Shown here: one piece after another, positions 15,751-20,969 of the stretch
How positions within the stretch are numbered: position 1 is the first letter of the stretch
How the letters are laid out: each line of letters begins with the position of its first letter
From: UBA6183 sp964545895
GTDB lineage: Bacteria > Bacteroidota > Bacteroidia > UKL13-3
Length of the DNA: 20,969 nucleotides
Assembly (NCBI GenBank): GCA_964545895.1
Contig: CAZJHS010000053.1
Span: 1-20,969 of the forward strand
Reading direction: 5' to 3'
Made by a program: the position numbers and the translations under genes
The notes under the pieces: generated by a model
Told to the model about the DNA's origin: nothing
Databases searched by the model: none
Seen by the model: only the letters and a program-made list of their open reading frames with translations

Positions 15751-17187
15751 TTAAAACGTAATGGTAAAAGTAGCACCTTGATTGGGTGCACTTTTTAGCT
15801 CTATAGTTCCGCCTAAAGCCGTTAGTTGTGTTTTAATTAAATATAAACCCAAACCGCGGCTATTAGGATGTTTATGAAAATGTTGATGAAGCCCAAAAAC
15901 TTTATCACCTACCCTGTCTAAATCAAAACCCAAACCATTATCAGTATAGGTAAGTACCGTTTTATCGGCCTCTATTTTTGATATGATGGTAATAATTGGG
16001 TGTATAGCTGGTTGCTTAAATCTGATAGAATTGGTGATTAAATTATAAAATAAACTAGCTAAATAATCACGGTAATAAAGCACAGTTGGTTGATTACTAA
16101 AATCCACAATCAATTCAACTTCATTTTCATCTAAAAGCGATTGAATAGAACTGGTTGTTTCAGTTAAAAGCTCATCAAACATCAATGGCTCTTTGGTAAT
16201 ATTGGTGCGCTCCTTAATAATTAAAATCTCAATCAAATCATTCATTACCTTGGTAAGGTTTTGGGTTGAGATTTCTAATCCATCAATAATTTCCAGGCAA
16301 TCGGCATCTTTTACTTTTGATTTATCTAACAACGAAAACAATCCATTTAGGTTGGTAATAGGTGCACGTAAATTATGTGAAGCTATGTAGCCAAACTGTT
16401 TTAAATCGCGGTTACGTTGGGTTAGTTCTGCAATCAAATTTTCCCTTTCCTGATCTAAGCGCTTTCGTTCGCTAATATCAAACGAAACACCTATAACACC
16501 CGTTTGCTTTCCATCAACAATTAAAGGAGAACTACTGGCAAAGATTGGCAATATTTTACCACTGCGGTGTTTCATTTTATACTCACCCGCCCACGATTTT
16601 CCGTTGCGCAATTGTGCTAAAATATTAGCACCATACTGCAGAAATACGTCATCGTCAACACGTATACATGCCATGGTATTACCAAGCATTTCATCGGCAG
16701 TGTAACCATACAACTCAGTAGCAAACTTATTCCAATACGTAATAACACCTTCCATATCGGTGGCAATTACAGATTGCTGCACACTATCCAACAAAAACGA
16801 TTGAAAATATATTGCCTGCCTTGATTCTACTTCGTGTGTGATATCATTGGTAATACTCAATACCGACTCAACATCTCCATCATCTCCAAACATCGGGCTG
16901 AAAGAGCTTCGCATATGCTTGATATTACCCTTTATGGTGTAAATTCTAAACTCGGCTTGGGCGTTTTCTCCGTTTAAAGTTTTTTGATGGGCTTGCCAAA
17001 ATACATCCACATCATCAGGATGCACAATATCTTTAACCGCGTGTAAATAAACTTGCCCTAAATTATCAGCTTCAATTAAGTTTAAGCCAGCCCTATTCAT
17101 GTTCAATAACAACCCATCAGTACTAAGTATTTTAATACAGTTAGGAGCATTATTAAATATGGCGTGATATTTATCGAAGCGATTCAA
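15751..17187 (-). CDS. Cytosolic double-PAS sensor histidine kinase
   Basis: 478 residues, no membrane helix. PAS1 spans about 5-120 (FNNAPNCIKILSTDG, then HPDD, ending SITNDITHEV) and PAS2 about 130-245 (LDSVQQSVIATDMEGVITYWN, then GYTADEMLG, ending GVSFDISERKRL). A short coiled coil leads to the H box IASHNLRAPI (His271), the HNLR variant common in this phylum. The ATPase domain has the N box NLITNSIRF, G1 DNGLGFD and G2 RGLGLY. The signal is unknown; no residues diagnostic of haem or flavin binding were recognised. No cognate response regulator is adjacent. It has its own promoter at 17225-17254 and ends tail-to-tail with oxyR, 1 nt apart. Confidence 0.93.
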   Translation of the reverse strand: MNRFDKYHAIFNNAPNCIKILSTDGLLLNMNRAGLNLIEADNLGQVYLHAVKDIVHPDDVDVFWQAHQKTLNGENAQAEFRIYTIKGNIKHMRSSFSPMFGDDGDVESVLSITNDITHEVESRQAIYFQSFLLDSVQQSVIATDMEGVITYWNKFATELYGYTADEMLGNTMACIRVDDDVFLQYGANILAQLRNGKSWAGEYKMKHRSGKILPIFASSSPLIVDGKQTGVIGVSFDISERKRLDQERENLIAELTQRNRDLKQFGYIASHNLRAPITNLNGLFSLLDKSKVKDADCLEIIDGLEISTQNLTKVMNDLIEILIIKERTNITKEPLMFDELLTETTSSIQSLLDENEVELIVDFSNQPTVLYYRDYLASLFYNLITNSIRFKQPAIHPIITIISKIEADKTVLTYTDNGLGFDLDRVGDKVFGLHQHFHKHPNSRGLGLYLIKTQLTALGGTIELKSAPNQGATFTITF

Positions 17188-17224
17188 GAAAATATTTTTT
17201 AATTTTAGGTTAATTGTTATTAAG

Positions 17225-17254
17225 CAAATATAAATTTATTTTAATGAACAGCAA
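17225..17254 (-). promoter_or_regulatory. Promoter of the double-PAS kinase gene
   Basis: Minus-strand TATATTTG (17225-17232) fits TAnnTTTG, with TTG (17252-17254) 19 bp upstream. It lies about 37 bp before the start codon at 17187 and downstream of the metK terminator, so the kinase is probably transcribed independently. Confidence 0.6.
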
Positions 17255-17283
17255 CTAAAATTACCAAAACTGTCGCGTAAATA

Positions 17284-17320
17284 AAAAAGGGTGTAACCTG
17301 TTGTTGGTCACACCCTTTTT
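17284..17320 (-). terminator. Intrinsic terminator of metK
   Basis: Arms at 17284-17298 and 17306-17320 pair over 15 bp with one mismatch around a 7-nt loop; the core is GGGTGT pairing with ACACCC. On the minus strand the stem ends in a T-run, 22 nt after the metK stop. The A/T flanks are symmetrical, so it could also act on plus-strand transcripts. Confidence 0.88.
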
Positions 17321-17342
17321 AAAACTATGCTTTTATTAGTAT

Positions 17343-18596
17343 TTATTTAATACCAAAAGTCTTTTTTACTTTATCTACAAAGTCTAATTTTTCCCAAGTA
17401 AATAACTCTACCTTTTTGGTAATTTTCTTTCCATCAGGAGAAACAAAGGTTTTAGTAACAGTTTCATTTTTACGACCCATGTGTCCGTATGCAGCTGTTT
17501 CGCTGTAAATAGGGTTGCGTAATTTTAAACGTGTTTCAATACCATAAGGAGTCATATCGAACAATTTTTCTACCTTTTTAGCAATTTCACCGTCAGTCAT
17601 TTTTACTTTAGCAGTACCGTATGTATTGATGTAAATACCCATAGGATCTTTAACACCAATTGCATAAGAGACTTGTACTAAAACTTCGGTACATAAACCA
17701 GCTGCAACTAAGTTTTTAGCAATATGACGTGTTGCATAAGCAGCACTTCTATCTACTTTACTTGGATCTTTACCAGAGAATGCTCCTCCACCGTGTGCAC
17801 CTTTTCCACCGTAGGTATCAACAATAATTTTACGACCAGTTAAACCTGTATCGCCATGTGGGCCACCAATGACAAACTTACCAGTTGGGTTAATGTGATA
17901 GTTGATGTCTTTGTTAAATAACTTAGCGTATTTTTTGTATTTAGCCTTAACACGTGGAATCAAAATTTCGATGATATCCTTTTTAATTTTAGCTAACATT
18001 TTAGCTTCTGTATCAAAATCATCGTGTTGAGTTGAAACAACAATTGAATCAATTCTGATTGGTTCGTTTTTGTCGTTATACTCTAAAGTAACTTGACTTT
18101 TAGCATCTGGGCGTAAGTATTTAATTGCTTTATTTTCTCTGCGCAATGCAGCTAATTCAATTAAAATTTTGTGAGCCAAATCTAATGCCAAAGGCATATA
18201 ATCTTCAGTTTCTGCAGTAGCATAACCAAACATCATACCTTGGTCACCAGCACCTTGGTCTTGTTTTTTCTTTCTATCAACACCTTGGTTAATATCAGCA
18301 GATTGCTCGTGAATTGCACTTAATACACCACAAGAGTTTGCTTCAAACATATACTCGCTTTTGGTGTAACCAATTTTCTTGATTACATCACGTGCAATTG
18401 TTTGAACATCTAGATACGCTTTAGATTTAACCTCACCAGCCAAAACAACTTGGCCTGTAGTTACTAATGTTTCGCAAGCTACTTTTGATTCTGCATCAAA
18501 AGCCAAAAAATTATCAATTAAAGCGTCCGAAATTTGATCGGCAACTTTGTCCGGGTGGCCTTCGCTAACCGATTCTGAAGTGAATAAATATGCCAT
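17343..18596 (-). CDS. metK: S-adenosylmethionine synthetase
   Basis: Cytosolic enzyme making S-adenosylmethionine from methionine and ATP. The 417-residue protein carries all the family signatures: SESVSEGHPDK at the N-terminus (His14), GAGDQGMMFGYA at 115-126 (the family signature) and the glycine-rich GGGAFSGKDPSKVD at 269-282, followed by RSAAYATRH. The length is slightly above the usual 380-400 residues because of extra residues in the middle and at the C-terminus (EKLDFVDKVKKTFGIK). It is a single-gene unit with a promoter at 18633-18662 and a terminator at 17284-17320. No SAM riboswitch was seen in the short leader. Confidence 0.97.
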   Translation of the reverse strand: MAYLFTSESVSEGHPDKVADQISDALIDNFLAFDAESKVACETLVTTGQVVLAGEVKSKAYLDVQTIARDVIKKIGYTKSEYMFEANSCGVLSAIHEQSADINQGVDRKKKQDQGAGDQGMMFGYATAETEDYMPLALDLAHKILIELAALRRENKAIKYLRPDAKSQVTLEYNDKNEPIRIDSIVVSTQHDDFDTEAKMLAKIKKDIIEILIPRVKAKYKKYAKLFNKDINYHINPTGKFVIGGPHGDTGLTGRKIIVDTYGGKGAHGGGAFSGKDPSKVDRSAAYATRHIAKNLVAAGLCTEVLVQVSYAIGVKDPMGIYINTYGTAKVKMTDGEIAKKVEKLFDMTPYGIETRLKLRNPIYSETAAYGHMGRKNETVTKTFVSPDGKKITKKVELFTWEKLDFVDKVKKTFGIK

Positions 18597-18632
18597 GTTT
18601 ATTTAATAGTGTTATGTTTAAACTTAGTCGGG

Positions 18633-18662
18633 CAAAAATACATTTTTATATGAAGTTACAAA
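18633..18662 (-). promoter_or_regulatory. Promoter of metK
   Basis: Minus-strand TATTTTTG (18633-18640) with TTTG (18659-18662) 18 bp upstream matches the Bacteroidota consensus at both elements. The predicted leader is about 30 nt, too short for a known SAM riboswitch. A GTTTAAAC palindrome (18616-18623) lies near the predicted start point. Confidence 0.72.
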
Positions 18663-18698
18663 GCCTTGAGCGTTAAATTTAAACATCAACCCAAACCA

Positions 18699-18730
18699 TT
18701 GTAAAATAAGGGCATTTAGCCTTAAATTTG
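18699..18730 (+). promoter_or_regulatory. Promoter very close to the start codon of the 188-residue protein gene
   Basis: TAAATTTG (18723-18730) matches TAnnTTTG, with TTG (18699-18701) 21 bp upstream. The ATG is at 18735, only 4 nt after the -7 box, so the transcript would begin at or within a few bases of the start codon (leaderless or nearly so). Confidence 0.5.
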
Positions 18731-18734
18731 TGCT

Positions 18735-19301
18735 ATGCAAGACATAGAACCCCATTTCCGTTGGCGAGATTTATACCAAGCAGAACACGATAGACTTTCG
18801 CCTTTTTATGAACGTGAATACAGTGAGTTTGAGTTTACCAACCAAATTTATAACTACTTAATACACCCACAATGGGATGAGTTTGGCTCGCCAACACTTT
18901 ATGCTAAAATACTTTTTGTAGAGTATAGTGAAGGCTACGCCATTATTGAACTTTTAGGCGAGTGGAATGATGCCATAAACAATGATGTAATGCTTTTAAA
19001 GCGCGAAATTGCTGAGATTTTGATGGCAGAGGGCATTAATAAATTTATACTTATTGGCGAAAACGTATTAAACTTTCATGCGAGTGATGATTGCTATTAT
19101 GAGGAGTGGTTCCAAGATTTAGAAGACGGATGGATTGTGGCGTTAAATTTTCAGGAACATGTATTAGACGAACTCAGAAAAAGTAACATAGACTATTATT
19201 TAAACTTTGGAGGAGAGCTAGACAATATGGTGTGGAGAAAATTTTCGCCTGCACAACTATACGCCAACACCACACAAATTATAAGTAAACGCCTTGGATA
19301 G
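18735..19301 (+). CDS. Acidic hypothetical protein, function unknown
   Basis: 188 residues; family not recognised. There is no signal peptide or membrane helix, so it is probably cytosolic. It is rich in Asp/Glu and aromatics, with Trp in FRWRDLY, PQWDEF, GEWNDA, YEEWFQDLEDGW and MVWRKF. Alternating hydrophobic stretches (AKILFVEY, YAIIELLG, KFILIGENV, WIVALNF) look like beta strands of a mixed alpha/beta fold. No catalytic motif was identified. The ATG at 18735 is the only sensible start, because the next Met is around residue 85. It is transcribed divergently from metK across 138 bp; the next gene's promoter region follows its stop at once. Confidence 0.75.
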   Translation: MQDIEPHFRWRDLYQAEHDRLSPFYEREYSEFEFTNQIYNYLIHPQWDEFGSPTLYAKILFVEYSEGYAIIELLGEWNDAINNDVMLLKREIAEILMAEGINKFILIGENVLNFHASDDCYYEEWFQDLEDGWIVALNFQEHVLDELRKSNIDYYLNFGGELDNMVWRKFSPAQLYANTTQIISKRLG

Positions 19302-19311
19302 GTTTTAATGG

Positions 19312-19341
19312 TTGTTTAATATGTATTAAAAGCTATAATTG
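19312..19341 (+). promoter_or_regulatory. Candidate promoter of the secreted multidomain protein gene
   Basis: TTG (19312-19314), a 19-bp spacer and TATAATTG (19334-19341) resemble the local promoter form, with one mismatch in the -7 box. An AT-rich palindrome fills most of the spacer. The GTG start is 16 nt downstream of the -7 box. Confidence 0.4.
19315..19330. promoter_or_regulatory. AT-rich palindrome in the promoter spacer
   Basis: TTTAATA-TG-TATTAAA has perfect 7-bp arms and lies between the candidate -33 and -7 elements, where a bound regulator would block polymerase. A second, smaller inverted repeat, GTAGT-ATTA-ACTAC, follows at 19341-19354. It is too AT-rich and lacks the features needed for a terminator of the preceding gene. 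Confidence 0.4.
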
Positions 19342-19350
19342 TAGTATTAA

Positions 19351-19377
19351 CTACATCGTGCTACATTTTCGCTACAT
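19351..19377 (+). repeat. Three phased CTACAT direct repeats
   Basis: CTACAT occurs at 19351, 19361 and 19372, that is, with 10- and 11-bp spacing (one helical turn). The repeats span the GTG start of the downstream gene. They could be a regulator array or simply chance in a short region. Confidence 0.45.
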
Positions 19378-20969
19378 ATTAAAACTAGGTATTTTACAGG
19401 TTGGGCTATTTTTGTTTTTTAACCTGCTTTTTGTTGATAAGGCTAAGGCTCAAGCATGTGATTCGATAACGCCTTCGTTTAACGTAAACTTAAGTGGAAA
19501 GCCAGATAGTGTTTGGACAAGCACTGCTGTAGTGAGAGAAGGCCATTGTTGTGGTGCTACGGGATCCGATAAATGTATTTCGTTTTGGCTAACATTAGAT
19601 AGTAATAGTAATGGTATCAGGCTTGATATTCCTTCGGGAGCCCTACCTGGTGGTGCCTTGTTTTATCAAATTGGATGTGGTACAAGTTACCAAGTTGGGC
19701 AAGACATTTGTTTAACAGGGCCAGGGCCTCATCATATTACTTTTTGCAAACCAGGAAACAACCTTAATACCTATCAAATTAGGGCAATTCCTAAACCCGA
19801 CTTGGTTGGTAGACTTGTAATTAATGAAGCCTGCATTGGCAACCTAAAAGTACTTGGGCTTGTTCCTTCTTCTATTACTTGGCAATCGGTTCCTAATAAT
19901 ACAACCTACAATGGCTACTTAAGCTGTCTTACAGGCTGCGACTCTGTAAGCATTACTCCATCTGGAGCTTATCCACCCACCGTAAAATATAGAGTTTGTG
20001 GAACGGTAAGCGGTGGCTGCGGAGCTGCGGCTACTTTTTGCGATACGGCAACAGTCAGATTTGTATCAAACACAGATGTAGACATACAACCTAAAAATCC
20101 AACGGTTTGTTTTGGAGGAACTAATGCAACCATAACAGCAAATCCTGTAGGAGGATTAGCTCCGTTTAAATATTTATGGAGCAATGGCGATACCAATCAA
20201 ACCATACAAGTTGGCGTTGGTACTTATCATGTACAAATGCTAGACTCATTAGGCTGTACCCTAGTTAGAGATACGGTTACGGTTACTTCGTTTGCATCAA
20301 CCATTGATGCTAATGCAGGCAACGACACCACTGTATGTAGAAATGCCGCCTCTGTTTTTTTGCGAGGAATTACGCAAGGAGGTGTTGGTGGAAAATGGAA
20401 AGGCGGACTGGGAACTTATGCGCCAAATGATACCACACTTAATGCCGTGTATGTTCCACACAGCAGTGAAATTTTTGCAGGTTTGGTAAACCTACGATTA
20501 GTTACTACACGAAATGGATCATGCCCCGCAGATAGTGACGCTGTAAGTATCAGTATAAAAAACCCTTCGGCTACAAGCATTAACGGACCAAGCAATGTTT
20601 GCGAATTTAAAACAAGTATCTTCTCTACTAATAAAACTGCAGGTAGTATTTACTTGTGGTTTATAAGCGGAGGAATTATTCAATCGGCTATCGCTGATAC
20701 GATGATTCAGGTGCTCTGGGGAAGTGCAGGAAACGGAACAATTACTCTTCGCCAAATAAATAGTTTTGGATGCGATTCAACTGTTGAAAAAACAATAACT
20801 ATTAACCCTACACCCAAACCAACAATTATCGGCCTTGCTAGCACTTGTAAGAATAAAGCTTCGATATACACTACTCAGCCTTTAGCAGGTGGTACGTTTG
20901 TATGGACTGTAAATGGTGGTACAATTCAAAGTACTGTGGCCGATACCTTGATTAATGTATTGTGGGGTA
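19358..20969 (+). CDS. Secreted multidomain surface protein with SprB-type and PKD-like repeats (3' end cut off by window)
   Basis: One frame is open from upstream of 19358 to the last base; 537 codons are seen. The GTG at 19358 was chosen because it gives a classic signal peptide: a short basic n-region (HFRYILK), a hydrophobic core (GILQVGLFLFFNLLFV) and a cleavage region ending KAQA. Domains: a cysteine-rich N-terminal part (about residues 32-240, with EGHCCGATG, FYQIGCG and TFCKPGNN) that resembles the start of other large T9SS adhesins (from memory, unverified). Then a SprB-like repeat (about 249-309, with LAPFKYLWSNGDTNQT), a module starting ANAGNDTTVC, and two PKD-like units beginning near 20570 and 20815 with W-x-(I/V)-x-GG and VLWG. 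A T9SS sorting domain is expected beyond the window. Role: probable adhesin or gliding-associated surface protein. Confidence 0.85.
   Translation, partial: MLHFRYILKLGILQVGLFLFFNLLFVDKAKAQACDSITPSFNVNLSGKPDSVWTSTAVVREGHCCGATGSDKCISFWLTLDSNSNGIRLDIPSGALPGGALFYQIGCGTSYQVGQDICLTGPGPHHITFCKPGNNLNTYQIRAIPKPDLVGRLVINEACIGNLKVLGLVPSSITWQSVPNNTTYNGYLSCLTGCDSVSITPSGAYPPTVKYRVCGTVSGGCGAAATFCDTATVRFVSNTDVDIQPKNPTVCFGGTNATITANPVGGLAPFKYLWSNGDTNQTIQVGVGTYHVQMLDSLGCTLVRDTVTVTSFASTIDANAGNDTTVCRNAASVFLRGITQGGVGGKWKGGLGTYAPNDTTLNAVYVPHSSEIFAGLVNLRLVTTRNGSCPADSDAVSISIKNPSATSINGPSNVCEFKTSIFSTNKTAGSIYLWFISGGIIQSAIADTMIQVLWGSAGNGTITLRQINSFGCDSTVEKTITINPTPKPTIIGLASTCKNKASIYTTQPLAGGTFVWTVNGGTIQSTVADTLINVLWG

Noticed and set aside
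17284..17320. The metK 3' hairpin as a small RNA or attachment site
   Set aside because: Its position 22 nt after the metK stop, near-perfect stem and T-run are fully explained by an intrinsic terminator.
18597..18640. SAM riboswitch before metK
   Set aside because: The promoter leaves a leader of only about 30 nt and no conserved riboswitch core or stem was seen.

Overview
The window looks like a chromosomal segment of a low-GC member of the Bacteroidota. Three things point there: a type B type IX secretion (T9SS) C-terminal domain on a giant PKD-repeat surface protein, a second large secreted protein with a SprB-type repeat, and several promoters of the Bacteroidota form (TTG/TTTG, 18-21 bp spacer, TAnnTTTG). 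No rRNA, tRNA, CRISPR array, insertion sequence or prophage gene was seen. The window starts inside one giant surface-protein gene and ends inside another. No gene-free stretch exceeds about 155 bp.

Region by region. 1-4517 (+): 3' part of a T9SS-exported PKD-repeat protein. 4514-11734 (-): nine genes on one strand. In transcription order these are a short RsmI-like SAM methyltransferase, two paralogous cytosolic GAF histidine kinases, a TetR-family regulator, paaA-paaB-paaC-paaD (phenylacetyl-CoA epoxidase subunits and maturation factor, without the reductase paaE), and an NlpC/P60 lipoprotein. 11874-15749 (+): a PpiD-like periplasmic folding factor, an alpha/beta hydrolase and OxyR. 15751-17187 (-): a cytosolic double-PAS histidine kinase. 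17343-18596 (-): metK with a clear promoter and terminator. 18735-19301 (+): an unrecognised acidic protein. 19358 to the window end (+): the 5' part of a secreted multidomain adhesin-like protein.

How the genes fit together. TetR with paaABCD is a compact aromatic-degradation unit. The tetR promoter has a perfect inverted repeat directly after its -7 box, which suggests autorepression of the whole unit, probably relieved by phenylacetyl-CoA (inference from the family). PpiD, the surface proteins and the NlpC lipoprotein belong to envelope biogenesis. OxyR keeps both redox cysteines. Three histidine kinases occur without any response regulator in the window.

The most unusual signal is at 5007-5042. 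A textbook intrinsic terminator (10-bp perfect stem plus eight Ts) for the paa operon is built into the start of the NlpC lipoprotein gene: one stem arm carries the SD-like sequence and the ATG, and the U-tract encodes part of the signal peptide. Other points worth a look are a 12-bp perfect hairpin inside the alpha/beta hydrolase gene, a cluster of palindromes and phased direct repeats at the start of the last gene, three PKD modules with an exact 273-bp period, and a near-identical 51-bp patch shared by the two GAF kinases.
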